From Phormidium sp. FACHB-1136 (GTDB lineage Bacteria; Cyanobacteriota; Cyanobacteriia; Phormidesmidales; Phormidesmidaceae): DNA of 64,000 bases. Of this stretch, positions 34,880 through 44,712 are shown piece after piece. The notes beneath the pieces are model-generated. The model worked only from the letters and a program-made list of their open reading frames with translations. It was not told the origin of the DNA and did not search any database. The DNA lies in NCBI RefSeq assembly GCF_014697375.1, contig NZ_JACJRS010000016.1, positions 1 to 64,000 of the forward strand, given 5' to 3'. The position numbers and the translations under genes were made by a program. How positions within the stretch are numbered: position 1 is the stretch's first letter; every line of letters starts with the position of its first letter.

Positions 34880-34960
34880 AGGTCGGACGGGCAAGGAGGT
34901 CGGACGGGCAAAGAGGTCGGACGAGCGAGGAGACCTAGCCCCTACGGTTTGGTGGGGTAG
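34880..34960. repeat. 17-bp triplicate plus interspersed repeat end
   Basis: A 17-bp unit AGGTCGGACGGGCAAGG occurs three times with small changes (34880, 34897, 34914). It runs into GAGGAGACCTAGCCCCTACG, the end of the ~75-bp repeat family. It lies between the convergent Uma2 and ftsY genes. Confidence 0.7.
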
Positions 34961-34987
34961 AGGCGGGGTGGGATGTTGGGAGGGCCA

Positions 34988-36835
34988 TCAACCGCTCAGC
35001 AGGGCTTCGATGAATTCGTAGCTGGAGAAGGGGCGCAGATCTTCGATGCCCTCCCCGGCACCGATGAAGCGGATAGGCAGGCCCAGTTGCTCCACCACCG
35101 CTAGGGCCACACCACCCTTGGCCGTACCGTCGAGCTTGGTCAGCACCACGCCACTGAGGTTGGCCGCTTCGGCAAAGACCTCCGCTTGGCGCAACCCATT
35201 TTGGCCCAGGGTGGCATCCAGCACCAGCAGGGCTTCGATTTTGGCATTGGGGGCGTTTTTATCGACGATGCGGCGGATTTTGGCCAGTTCGTCCATTAGG
35301 TTTTTCTTGTTTTGCAAGCGGCCCGCCGTATCCACCAGCAGCAGGTCGATCTGGCGGGAGTTGGCGGCGGCAATGGCATCGTACACCACGGCGGCGGGGT
35401 CGGTGTTCTTGCCGGGATTGGCGATTACCTCCACCTCACTGCGAGCCCCCCAGGCCTTCACCTGCTCCACGGCGGCGGCCCGGAAGGTATCGGCGGCGGC
35501 GATCAGGGTGTTGTAGCCCGACTTTTTGGCCACATGGGCCAGCTTGCCGATGGTGGTGGTTTTCCCGGCCCCGTTCACCCCGGTCATCAGCCAAATATTC
35601 AGGGTTTCCTTCTCCGGCACAAACAGCAGGTTGTGGGAGTCGCCCAGGGGGGCATCCAGCATGTCGCGCAGGATGGTTTTCAGGTAGGCAATGGCCTGAT
35701 CCGGCGGCAGCACCTCGTTCCGCATCCGGTTTTGCAGGGCTTCGATGACCTTATCTGTCGCCGCCACGCCCACATCCGCCTGGAGCAGCAGCGCCTCAAT
35801 TTCCATCACCGCATCCTCGTTCAGCGGCCCCTGGCCCACGATAGCCTTCAGTTGGTTCACCAAACTCAGACGAGTTTTGCTCAGCCCCTGCCGCAGCCGC
35901 TTCAGCCAGGTAATTTCCTCGGCAGAAATCTCGTCCGGTCGCCGCCCCTGGGCCGCCAACACCTCCGCCGACCACAGGAAGGCTTCATCCAAATCAATAT
36001 CCGGCAGGATCAGTTCTGGAGTCGTGACAGCCGCCACAGGCTCCGGTTCCGGCTCTGGCTCCACAATGGCGGTTTCCTGCAAGCGCTCTAGCCGCTGCAA
36101 GCGTTCTTCCTCGGCCCTGGCCCAAAAGGGAACACTGGCCTGGGGTTCTGGTTCAGCCACGGGTGCGGCCACGGGTTCAGCAACCGAGGATTCCGCCCCG
36201 GCTTCAGCCACAGGTTCGATCTCGGACTCAGCGACCGCTTCGGTCACAGGTTCATCAACAGACTCCGTAACAGAGATTTCTGCCTCAGAGGGGCTTTCTG
36301 CAACGACGGCAGCGGGTTCTTCAGAAGTTTCTTCTTCCGGGACAGCGGCTTCCGATTCAGACGCATCGGCGGCGGATTCCTCAAGGATAAGTTCCTCGAT
36401 CACGGATTCCGCTTCAGGGGCAACTTCTGGCTCAACCTCAGCGATAACAGCGGGCTCCGGTTCTACCACGGATTCTACAGCAGCCGTCTCAGCAACCCGA
36501 TCCTCGGCAGGTTCAGGGGTTACAGATTCGGCAGATTCGGCAGATTCGACACGGGTTTCAGCCTCAGGTTCCACCGCTGCGGGTTCTGGGGCTGGCTCGG
36601 TTGGAGTCTCGACCGCTTTTGCTTCGGCCTGTTGTTTTTGAATATTTTGCGCCGCCGCCTTGGCCCAGGCGAGTTTCTCCTCTGGGGTCATCTCAGCCAA
36701 GGATTTGGGCGCGGCTGGAGCTTCGGCCTCAGCCTTCTCCGGGGTAGGTTCCGGCGTCACCGTTTCGGTGGGTTTAGGCTCGGCCTTGGCCGCATCGGAC
36801 TTTTCAAAACCACGCCGAAACCAGTTGAACACCAT
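34988..36835 (-). CDS. ftsY: Signal recognition particle receptor FtsY
   Basis: FtsY is the membrane-associated GTPase that receives SRP-ribosome complexes and delivers them to SecYEG, and to thylakoid insertion in cyanobacteria. The 615-residue protein has a short basic start (MVFNWFRRGFEKSDAAK), then about 290 residues very rich in Glu, Ala, Pro and Ser, an unusually long acidic A region. The NG domain follows: GVNGAGKTTTIGKLA (G1), ADTFRAAAVEQ, LLVDTAGRLQNKKNLMDEL (G3), TKLDGTAKGGVA (G4) and IGAGEGIEDLRPF. The repetitive acidic part probably mediates lipid contacts and may vary in length between strains. Confidence 0.96.
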   Translation of the reverse strand: MVFNWFRRGFEKSDAAKAEPKPTETVTPEPTPEKAEAEAPAAPKSLAEMTPEEKLAWAKAAAQNIQKQQAEAKAVETPTEPAPEPAAVEPEAETRVESAESAESVTPEPAEDRVAETAAVESVVEPEPAVIAEVEPEVAPEAESVIEELILEESAADASESEAAVPEEETSEEPAAVVAESPSEAEISVTESVDEPVTEAVAESEIEPVAEAGAESSVAEPVAAPVAEPEPQASVPFWARAEEERLQRLERLQETAIVEPEPEPEPVAAVTTPELILPDIDLDEAFLWSAEVLAAQGRRPDEISAEEITWLKRLRQGLSKTRLSLVNQLKAIVGQGPLNEDAVMEIEALLLQADVGVAATDKVIEALQNRMRNEVLPPDQAIAYLKTILRDMLDAPLGDSHNLLFVPEKETLNIWLMTGVNGAGKTTTIGKLAHVAKKSGYNTLIAAADTFRAAAVEQVKAWGARSEVEVIANPGKNTDPAAVVYDAIAAANSRQIDLLLVDTAGRLQNKKNLMDELAKIRRIVDKNAPNAKIEALLVLDATLGQNGLRQAEVFAEAANLSGVVLTKLDGTAKGGVALAVVEQLGLPIRFIGAGEGIEDLRPFSSYEFIEALLSG

Positions 36836-37481
36836 ACCAGCCCTACCTACCTTGGGGAGACGTTACGCTTCTTTATAGTGATACTCTATCGCGGCACCGT
36901 CATTGCGGCACCGTCCCTAGAGTCGCCTGTATCGAAGGGGGTACAACCCATACACACCCCATAAATGCGCACCCCATTCAGGCCGGACTGATCGCCGCCA
37001 CCGCGATGAGGAGTAGCCCGCCGCCCTGGGGTACTCTGTAATTTCACTGACTTGGCTGATCAGCGGGATAGGCCGAATTCGCGCCTGCCTCCGTCCTCCC
37101 CTGTCCCTAAACTTCGCTCGGAAACGTTCCTAAGGCCCGAAAACCCAGACTGGGCAGTCAACATAGCCCATCCGGAAGAAGGCGTTGGCTTTTAACTAAT
37201 CTTAAGAATTGTATGGATTGGGTAGTGAAATCTCTTAAGAATCATATAAGTTTTAAGGCTGCGCCCCCGTATGATTGCAGAGCCTCGGTACAGACGCTAA
37301 GGAGCCCGTTACACAGGCTAACTGCCGCCGGGGTCTGTCGCCAAGCCACAAGCCAACGGACTGGCTAGAGCCTTTAGAGGTCTGGGCGCAAAACAGGGTG
37401 ATATCGAGTTGCCAGGGTGGTTAGGAGGCACGGTTTTCGTCCCCACCCTGACCTGAAACGGTGTGAGGGTGACCTCAGAGG
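36836..37481. other. Divergent intergenic region between ftsY and the envelope operon
   Basis: These 646 bases contain no convincing gene. An 11-bp direct repeat GCGGCACCGTC occurs near 36893 and 36906. An AT-rich stretch has two copies of TCTTAAGAAT (37200-37209 and 37233-37242), each followed by a T/A-rich tail (TGTAT or CATAT), spaced 33 bp, about three helical turns. That could be an activator site for the downstream operon. I see no confident promoter, tRNA or riboswitch. Confidence 0.45.
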
Positions 37482-38819
37482 GTGATTGTGAGACGACGTT
37501 ATCGACACCTGTGGATGGGGTGCCTCTTTGCCCTGTCCATTTTGCTGAGTACTGTTTTGGGACAGTGGCTCCACGGCACAACAGCGGTTTATGCCCAGCC
37601 AGCGTCGGATCTGATTCAAAACCGGGCATTGGCTTCCTACGTGCCCGATGGTGGTGGAACCCCCATAGTGCTGCCGCCCTCCATCACCACGACGGTACCG
37701 GTGGTGCCAGGGGTGGTGCCGCTTCAGATCCAACTCATTAAGACGGTTGACCGACCGACGACAACGCCGGGTGAGATCGTGAACTACCAGTTGGTGGTGA
37801 CGAATCCCTCCGGTGCGGTGGCGAATCCGGTAACGATTACCGACCAGTTGCCCGTGGGCTTGGTTTACGTGGAAGGCTCGGTGCAGGCCACGCCGAATCC
37901 GCCCCCCCAGGTAGCCAGTACGGGGCGTACCCTCACCTTTACCTTTGGGGCCTTGCCGCCCGGACAGACCATTACCGTGAACTACCGGGTACAAGTCACG
38001 CCCGACGCGGTGCGTGGGGACGGGGTCAATAGGGCTGAGGCCTCAGCTCCTGGGGTGCCTCCCGTTACAGCCAACGCCCAGGTCACCATTACTCCTCCGC
38101 CTCGACTTCAGATTATCAAAACCTCGGATCGGGCCGCTGCTGAACCGGGGGATGTGGCGGTCTATCGCCTAGTGGTGACGAACGTCTCTGAGGTAACGGC
38201 GGATCCAGTAACCATCACCGACCAGTTACCCCTGGGGATGACCTACGTGCCCGACTCGATCCAGGCCACGCCCAACCCGCCTACCCAGGTGGTGAATACG
38301 GGCAGCAGCCTCCGCCTCACCTTTGGAGCCTTGCCACCGGGACAATCCATTACGGTGGTCTATGCGGTGCTAATGACCCCCGATGCGGTGCGGGGCGATG
38401 GTCGGAACATTGCCCAGGCGGCAACACCGGGGGCAACCACGGTCACAGCTACCTACCAAATGACCATCCGTCCCGGCATTTTGGCCGATTGCGGCACCAT
38501 TGTAGGCCGGGTGTTTGTGGATAAAAACTTCGATGGTCAGCAGCAACCGGGAGAACCGGGTGTGCCCAATGCCGTGGTCTTTATGGACGACGGCAACCGC
38601 ATCCTCGCCGATGCCGATGGGCTGTTCTCCTTGGTTAATGTGCTGCCCGGTTATCGCGTTGGCACCCTCGATCTCTACAGTATGCCGGGGTATACCCTGG
38701 CTCCCAACCTCTTCCGCATTGAGGAAAACAGTGTGTCTCGCATGGTGCGCCTGTCCCCAGGGGGGATGGCCCGCATGAACTTTGCCGTAACGCCGACCTT
38801 TGGGGAGGATCAGTCATGA
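37482..38819 (+). CDS. Secreted protein with two DUF11 repeats and an SdrD-like domain
   Basis: This 445-residue protein has an N-terminal signal segment (about 10-37, ending in TAVYA). Two DUF11 repeats follow (about 85-195 and 205-315), each with VTITDQLP, LVYVEGS or MTYVPDS, then LTFGALPPGQ and VTPDAVRGDG or TPDAVRGDG. A final SdrD/Cna-B-like domain (about 340-415) has GRVFVDKNFDGQQQPGEPGV and DADGLFSLVNVLPG. Such domains build stalks on cell surfaces. The start is a GTG, with GAGGG upstream; a second GTG two codons later is possible. The stop overlaps the next ATG (ATGA), so the genes are coupled. Confidence 0.82.
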   Translation: MIVRRRYRHLWMGCLFALSILLSTVLGQWLHGTTAVYAQPASDLIQNRALASYVPDGGGTPIVLPPSITTTVPVVPGVVPLQIQLIKTVDRPTTTPGEIVNYQLVVTNPSGAVANPVTITDQLPVGLVYVEGSVQATPNPPPQVASTGRTLTFTFGALPPGQTITVNYRVQVTPDAVRGDGVNRAEASAPGVPPVTANAQVTITPPPRLQIIKTSDRAAAEPGDVAVYRLVVTNVSEVTADPVTITDQLPLGMTYVPDSIQATPNPPTQVVNTGSSLRLTFGALPPGQSITVVYAVLMTPDAVRGDGRNIAQAATPGATTVTATYQMTIRPGILADCGTIVGRVFVDKNFDGQQQPGEPGVPNAVVFMDDGNRILADADGLFSLVNVLPGYRVGTLDLYSMPGYTLAPNLFRIEENSVSRMVRLSPGGMARMNFAVTPTFGEDQS

Positions 38820-41800
38820 GCCTTCGTTTCTCTCATGCCCTAGGACTGCTGGCTGCTCTCACGGGTAGCTGGGGGGTGACGAGCCCAGCTTGGGCCGATG
38901 TTGTCCTCGCCCCCAGTGCCAGCGAGGGGGGCGCGAATCCTACTGTTGCGGTGCCACCACTGTGGGCCGATGGGCTGGCCGAGGGTTCCTCCTATTCCTC
39001 CTCTTTCGGGAGTGAGTCCGGGAATGGGGCATCCGTGGCATCCCAGGGGAGTTCGGACTGGCCCGCCCTGACGGAGGCGATTACCGCCCTGCGGAGTCAG
39101 ACTGCGGCCCTGGGGGAAGATTCTCAGCCAGAGGACTGGCAAACCGGGACGATTAACCTGGCCAACCGTCGGGAGAATAGCGACCTGTTTGAATCCGATC
39201 CGGGACAGCATCAGACCCCGCTGACGCCGCCCCCGGCCCAACCCCTCCCCGTCGGCACCTCGGAGGAAGAACCGGATTATCAACTCGTGTTGCGGCCCCA
39301 GCGGGAGGTGCAAATCCCCGCCAATGGTCGGTCGTCCCTGGTGCTAGAGGGGGACATTCTGGATCCAGAAGGCAACCCCCTAGAACGGGATGTGGTGGTG
39401 ACCCTGACCAGCAGTGCCGGGGAGTTTATTGGAGCCGACCACGACACCGACCGCAGTGGCTTTCAGGTGTTAGCCCGTCAGGGGCGGTTCGAGGCGCGGT
39501 TGCGATCTACCCTAGAGGCCCAGGTGGTGACGGTGCAGGCCACGGCGGAGGGCAGGGCGGTGCGGGGGCTGGAAGACACCCAAACCCGCGAGCGCTATCC
39601 CCAACTGCTGGCGGATCTCCAGGTACATTTTTTGACCGATCTGCGGCCCACGTTGATTTCTGGCGTGGTTGATGTTCGGGTCGGGCGGGGGGGCACCAAC
39701 CTGCTGAGCAGCTTTCGGGACTTCCTCAACCCCGTCAACTTGAACAATGACGTGGAGTTTGACCTCAATGCTGGGATTTTTGGTACGGGCAGTCTTGGGG
39801 AATGGACCTTCACCGGAGCCTACAACAACCAACGGGGGCTGAATGACCGCTGTGATGGCGGCGGGCTATACAGGGATGTACAAGCCTGTGATCAGCGCTA
39901 TCCCACCTACGGCGACAGTTCCACCACCGCCTTTTTAACGCCCTCCACCGACAGTCTCTACCTGCGGTTTCAGCGAGATTCCCTCGCCCCCGATGCCAAC
40001 CCCGACTATTTTATGTGGGGGGATTTTGGCACCCAGGAATTTGCCGCCCCCTCCCAGAGCTTTACGGCCACGGTGCGGGAGTTCCATGGCCTGAAGGGGA
40101 ATTTCACCTTTGGCAATGGCATCCAACTCACCGCCCTCTATGGCGACAATGTGCGCCCCTTCCAGCGGGACACCATTGCCCCCGACGGCACCAGCGGTTT
40201 CTATTTCCTATCTCGGCGGTTGATTTTGCGCGGCAGTGAAAATGTGTTTTTGGAGACCGAGGAACTGAACCGCCCCGGCACGGTGATCAGCCGCCAGCCG
40301 CTGTTTCGAGGGGTAGACTACGAAATTGACTACGACCGGGGCACCCTGCTGTTTCGCCAGCCGATTAGCGCCCTGGATCTCAATCCCCTAGGGGTGACCC
40401 TGGTACAGCGGATTGTGGCCACCTACCAGGTAGACGATCCCAACAACCGGGGCAGCGTCTATGCCGGACGGGTGCAGTATCGGCCTGAGGGCGACCAGGG
40501 ATTGCTGCTGGGAGCCTCGGTGCTGACGGAGGATCAAGGTATTCAGGACTTCACCCTCTACGGCGTTGACCTGCTGCTGCCCCTAGGGGATGTGGGCCGC
40601 ATTGTGGGGGAGTTCGCCCGTTCCTCCGCCACCATCAACCAAATGAACGCCCAGGGCAACGCCTACCGCCTGGAAGCCTCCGCCTCCCCGGTGGATTGGC
40701 TGGCGGGGCAAGCCTACATCCGTTCGACGGACATCGGCTTTAACAACACGGCCTCAGCCAGTTTTCGGCCTGGGCAAACCCGCTGGGGCGCAGAACTCAC
40801 CGGACGGATTAGCTCCTCTACCCAACTGCGAACCGGGGTGGATCAAGAGCGCAACGTGGGCACGGCTCCGGCGGTACTGACCACAGCGGAAGCCCTGCTC
40901 CAACCGGGTCAAACCCCGATCCAAGGGTCAGCGGTAGACAATACCCTAACGGAGTACCGGGCTGGGGTAATTCAGCAGTTGGGCACCGCCACCCTGGGGG
41001 TCGATTACGTCAACCGTTCCCGCACCGACCGGATTGGTAACCAGTCCATCAATGCCAGCCAGTTGGCCTCTCGGTTTAACTTGCCGATTACCGGAACCCT
41101 CAACTTCCTGGCCCAGAGCGAACTAAATCTCAGCAACCAGGCCGACCCCCTCTATCCCGACCGCCATACCGTTGGGCTGGAGTGGGCCTTGCAGCCCGGA
41201 GTCAGCCTGCGGTTGGCCCAGCAGTTTATTTCCGGTGGGCAGGGGCCAGGTTCCATCACCAGCTTGGATAGCCTAGTCAACTACGACCTCGATGACAACA
41301 CTACCCTCACCAACCGCTACTCCCTGCTGGGGGCCAACAATGGCGTCACCGGGCAGGGCTCTATCGGGCTCAACCATCGCCTGGTGCTGGCTCCGGGCCT
41401 GCGGGCCAACTTTGGCTTCGAGCGCATCTTTGGCGATGCCTTTAACCTGACCGGGGCAGGGCAGCAGTTTGCCCAACCCTATGCCGTGGGGTCGGGGGCT
41501 TCGGCCCTCGGTCTACAAGCCTCCACCGCCTATCGGGTGGGGCTGGAATATACCGACAATCCCAACTGGCAGGCCAGTGGGCGGGTGGAGTATCGCGATT
41601 CTCCTGGTTCCAGTAACTTGGTGCTGGGGGCGGCGGCGGCGGGGCGGTTTACGGACGCTCTGACTGGGCTGTTTCGGTTTGACATGGCCAACTTTGCCAA
41701 CCAAACCATCACCGACCAACTGGGCAACTCCAGCAACCTAAAGCTGGGTTTGGCCTACCGTAACCCCCACAGCGACCAACTCAACAGCCTGCTGAGCTAC

Positions 41801-42550
41801 GAGTTTCGCAACAACCCCAGCACCACCCCCGAAAGCCTGCTGTTTGGGGCGGGCAGCGGTTCTCAGGATCACACCCTCTCCCTGGAAACCATCTACGCCC
41901 CCAATTGGCAGTGGGAATTCTATGGCCGCTACGGGCTACGCCACAGCACCACCCGCCTCACCCAGTCAATCATTCCCTCCAGCACGATTCACCTAGCCCA
42001 GTTTCGGGCCAACTATCGCTTTGCCTACCGCTGGGATGTGGGTGGCGAGGTGCGGTGGATTGGTCAGCCCGTGGTGGGCTACAACGAAACTGGATTTGCC
42101 CTAGAGGCGGGCTACTACCTCACCCCGGATGTGCGGCTGGGGCTGGGCTACAGCTTTGGTCAGGCCCATGAGGGATCCTTTGTGGGCGGGGGCAGACACC
42201 GCTCCGCCAGCGGCCCCTACTTTGGCATTACCGCCAAGGTGAACCAGCTCTTTAATTCCTTTGGGGTACAGCCCATCGCGCCCCCCCAACAGCAGGAATC
42301 TGCCGTGCCGGACAGGGGGCAGGGGGAACCCACGGATTCCGAACCCACGGATTCCGAACCCACGGATTCTGAACCCATGGATACCGAACCCACGGATGCG
42401 GCCCCTGTGGAGAGCCAGCCCCCAGAGCGCAACGCTGATCCTGAGGCAGCGTCCCGGTCGGTGAGGGCTGATTTTCTGGAGTTGGCCAGGGCAACTCCCC
42501 ATCCTGCGGTCATGCAGGATGGTCGCATCGTCCTAGGAGGTGAAGAGTGA
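38816..42550 (+). CDS. Large outer-membrane beta-barrel protein with Ig-like domain
   Basis: This 1244-residue protein has a signal peptide ending SPAWAD. A linker (30-150) precedes an Ig/invasin-like domain at about 160-260 (LVLEGDILDPEGNPLERDVV, then VTLTSSAGEFIGADHD). Residues 280-1170 show alternating aromatic and polar strands typical of a barrel (FDLNAGIFGTGSLGEWTF; GVDYEIDYDRGTLLFRQPI) and end with GLGYSFGQ and YFGITAKVNQLF. A tail of EPTDS repeats (about 1170-1195) follows. No TonB-receptor plug is obvious. It overlaps both neighbours by ATGA-type junctions. It may anchor or export the DUF11 proteins. The family name is unknown to me. Confidence 0.75.
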   Translation: MSLRFSHALGLLAALTGSWGVTSPAWADVVLAPSASEGGANPTVAVPPLWADGLAEGSSYSSSFGSESGNGASVASQGSSDWPALTEAITALRSQTAALGEDSQPEDWQTGTINLANRRENSDLFESDPGQHQTPLTPPPAQPLPVGTSEEEPDYQLVLRPQREVQIPANGRSSLVLEGDILDPEGNPLERDVVVTLTSSAGEFIGADHDTDRSGFQVLARQGRFEARLRSTLEAQVVTVQATAEGRAVRGLEDTQTRERYPQLLADLQVHFLTDLRPTLISGVVDVRVGRGGTNLLSSFRDFLNPVNLNNDVEFDLNAGIFGTGSLGEWTFTGAYNNQRGLNDRCDGGGLYRDVQACDQRYPTYGDSSTTAFLTPSTDSLYLRFQRDSLAPDANPDYFMWGDFGTQEFAAPSQSFTATVREFHGLKGNFTFGNGIQLTALYGDNVRPFQRDTIAPDGTSGFYFLSRRLILRGSENVFLETEELNRPGTVISRQPLFRGVDYEIDYDRGTLLFRQPISALDLNPLGVTLVQRIVATYQVDDPNNRGSVYAGRVQYRPEGDQGLLLGASVLTEDQGIQDFTLYGVDLLLPLGDVGRIVGEFARSSATINQMNAQGNAYRLEASASPVDWLAGQAYIRSTDIGFNNTASASFRPGQTRWGAELTGRISSSTQLRTGVDQERNVGTAPAVLTTAEALLQPGQTPIQGSAVDNTLTEYRAGVIQQLGTATLGVDYVNRSRTDRIGNQSINASQLASRFNLPITGTLNFLAQSELNLSNQADPLYPDRHTVGLEWALQPGVSLRLAQQFISGGQGPGSITSLDSLVNYDLDDNTTLTNRYSLLGANNGVTGQGSIGLNHRLVLAPGLRANFGFERIFGDAFNLTGAGQQFAQPYAVGSGASALGLQASTAYRVGLEYTDNPNWQASGRVEYRDSPGSSNLVLGAAAAGRFTDALTGLFRFDMANFANQTITDQLGNSSNLKLGLAYRNPHSDQLNSLLSYEFRNNPSTTPESLLFGAGSGSQDHTLSLETIYAPNWQWEFYGRYGLRHSTTRLTQSIIPSSTIHLAQFRANYRFAYRWDVGGEVRWIGQPVVGYNETGFALEAGYYLTPDVRLGLGYSFGQAHEGSFVGGGRHRSASGPYFGITAKVNQLFNSFGVQPIAPPQQQESAVPDRGQGEPTDSEPTDSEPTDSEPMDTEPTDAAPVESQPPERNADPEAASRSVRADFLELARATPHPAVMQDGRIVLGGEE
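42326..42400. repeat. 15-bp tandem repeat encoding EPTDS units
   Basis: Five 15-bp units (GAACCCACGGATTCC and variants) lie in tandem inside the barrel gene and encode EPTDS/EPMDT. The unit length is a multiple of three, so copy-number change would alter the tail length without a frameshift. Confidence 0.9.
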
Positions 42551-44643
42551 TGGCGCAACCCATAATGGCGCAACGGTGGATCAGCCTGGGGGCCGTGGCC
42601 CTCGCCTTACCCGGATTGGCCCTGGCTACGGGACGGGCTTGGGGCGAAGAATTCCCGTTGCCTAGCTACCAAATCACCGTCACCAGCCCCCTAGATGGCC
42701 CCGTCCAGGCCGACGAGACCCTGACCCTGCGGGAAGCCCTGGAACTAGCCAACGGCACCCTGGTCTGGGACAGCCTCAGCCCAGCGGAGCAAGCCCTGGT
42801 GGCGGAACAACCGGAGGGCCAAGGCTCTGAGATTGGCTTTGCTTTACCGGAGGGCCAAACCACCATCGCCCTGACGGATCTGCTGCCGGAAATCGTTGCC
42901 CCTGGGCTGACCTTAGACGGCACCACCCAGGCGGGCTACAACCCTACCCTGATGCTGGATCCCAAGTTCCCGGCTCCCCCGGTGGTCACCCTCACCGTGG
43001 CCCCCGGATCTGAAGTGGCCAGAGGCTTCACCATTGCCGCCAGTGATGTGACGGTGCGCGGGTTCACCATGCACGGCTTCCGCACCAGCCACCGATCCAC
43101 CCAAACCACGCCCCCGGCCAACATTTTCATCAGCGCCCAAGCGCCAGCAGTGGATTCCGCCCCTGATCTGCCACCGCTGTCGGTGTTTCGGCTCACGGAG
43201 CCCGAAGCCGCCCCCCGCAACGTGGTGATTGAGCAAAACTGGCTGGGCCTCACCGCCGAAGAGACTCTGCCCGATCAGCCCTCCGCCTTTGGGGTGGTGG
43301 TATTTAACGGAGTAGACACGGTGATTCGCCACAACCGGATCGAGTTCCACGACGGCAGCGCCGTGATTACGGGGCACCGAGCCGAGGGGCTGCACATCCA
43401 CGAAAACGCCATCATCGGCAACGGACGGGCCGGAATGCCCGACGCCATCCGCCTAGAGGGGCAGATTGCCGCCAGCGACATTACCGGAAACCTGATCTGC
43501 GCCAACGATGGCAGCGGCGTATTCCTGTTTAAGCCCGATGGGGCCATCCAAATTCGCGACAACCAAATCCAGTTCAATGGCCGACGGTTTCAGCGATCTG
43601 CCGTCTACCTCATGGGCAGTGACCACCAGGTCACCAACAACGCCATTGGCTACCAGCCCGGAGCGGGGATCACCGTCGCCGCCTATCCTGCCAGCCATCG
43701 CAACCTGCTGCGGGGCAACCAGTTTGCCCAATTAGACGGCCTCAGCATCGACCTGATCGCCCAGGGCAGCACGGGGGTGCGCGACTTCCAAACTAGGGAT
43801 GGCCCCAATCCGCCCCGGAATTCTCGCCACCGTCGGCTAGACACGGGCAACGGATCGGTAAATGCCCCAGACTTTGAGGCTTACCGCTTTGTGGCCCACA
43901 ACGGCACCGCCCTCGTCACAGGCACCGCCGATCCTGGGACTGAGGTGGATTTGTACCATGTCCTGGAACTAGGTCTGCCCTACGGTGCCCTAGGGGAATA
44001 CCTCGACACGGTGCAAACCGATCAGGCGGGTCAATTTGCCGCTAATGTAGCACTCCCGGTGGGAAGTCGGGTGAGCGCCTTGGCCACCGACCCCGCCCAC
44101 GGCACCTCCGAACCCGCCGCCGTAGCCACCCTGACCGCCACCGATGGATCCTTCCCCACCCTGCCGCCCCCCGCCCCCGACTTGCCCGATTGTTCGCCCC
44201 CCTTGCCGTTGCCCCCCCCCGTATTCGAGGAAGTGCCGCCAGAGCCCTTAGTCTTAGAACTGGCCCGCAATATCCACTTCGCCCTAGATCAGTCAGACAT
44301 CAGCCCAGAGAGTATGGCCATCCTCGACAACATTGCCGCCGCCATGCTGGAATACCCCTTCCTGACGGTAGAACTCCACGGCCACACCGACCCCCGTGCC
44401 AGCGCCGCCTACAACATGGCCCTCAGCGAACGCCGCGCTCTCGCCGCCAGGGATTACCTCCTACGCCAAGGCGTGGCCCCAGAACGGATGCGAATTGTGC
44501 CCTTCGGCCTCACCCAACGCCGCAGCCAAGACAGTTCTCGCCTTGCCTATGCCCGCGACCGCCGTGTGGAATTCATCTTCACCGACCTGCGTGGCCTGGA
44601 GATTATCTTCATCGACCAAGAAGCCGACCTCCAACTGGAGTAG
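42550..44643 (+). CDS. Parallel beta-helix protein with C-terminal OmpA domain
   Basis: This 697-residue secreted protein has a signal peptide ending GRAWGEE. A pectate-lyase-like right-handed beta-helix spans about 45-430, with repeated turns such as VTVRGFTMHGF, NVVIEQNWLGL, DTVIRHNRIEFHD and LHIHENAIIGNGRAG. A carbohydrate-like sandwich and proline-rich spacer (about 430-570) lead to an OmpA peptidoglycan-binding domain (575-690): VELHGHTDPRASAAYNMALS, then SERRALAARDYL and PFGLTQRRSQD. It probably ties the barrel protein to the wall. The ATG overlaps the previous stop (TGATG); a GTG one codon earlier is possible. Confidence 0.83.
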   Translation: MAQPIMAQRWISLGAVALALPGLALATGRAWGEEFPLPSYQITVTSPLDGPVQADETLTLREALELANGTLVWDSLSPAEQALVAEQPEGQGSEIGFALPEGQTTIALTDLLPEIVAPGLTLDGTTQAGYNPTLMLDPKFPAPPVVTLTVAPGSEVARGFTIAASDVTVRGFTMHGFRTSHRSTQTTPPANIFISAQAPAVDSAPDLPPLSVFRLTEPEAAPRNVVIEQNWLGLTAEETLPDQPSAFGVVVFNGVDTVIRHNRIEFHDGSAVITGHRAEGLHIHENAIIGNGRAGMPDAIRLEGQIAASDITGNLICANDGSGVFLFKPDGAIQIRDNQIQFNGRRFQRSAVYLMGSDHQVTNNAIGYQPGAGITVAAYPASHRNLLRGNQFAQLDGLSIDLIAQGSTGVRDFQTRDGPNPPRNSRHRRLDTGNGSVNAPDFEAYRFVAHNGTALVTGTADPGTEVDLYHVLELGLPYGALGEYLDTVQTDQAGQFAANVALPVGSRVSALATDPAHGTSEPAAVATLTATDGSFPTLPPPAPDLPDCSPPLPLPPPVFEEVPPEPLVLELARNIHFALDQSDISPESMAILDNIAAAMLEYPFLTVELHGHTDPRASAAYNMALSERRALAARDYLLRQGVAPERMRIVPFGLTQRRSQDSSRLAYARDRRVEFIFTDLRGLEIIFIDQEADLQLE

Positions 44644-44712
44644 GCCCAGCCAGCCCCCTATCTTGCCCCTTGCCGATCCTTCGAGATACCGCCCTCACCC
44701 CAACCCTTGTCT

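Noticed and set aside
35312-36641. Long plus-strand frames (259 and 298 residues) opposite ftsY
   Set aside because: They are shadows of the repetitive acidic ftsY N-terminus and NG domain; Ser/Thr/Ala repeats arise from GAA/GCC codons read in reverse.
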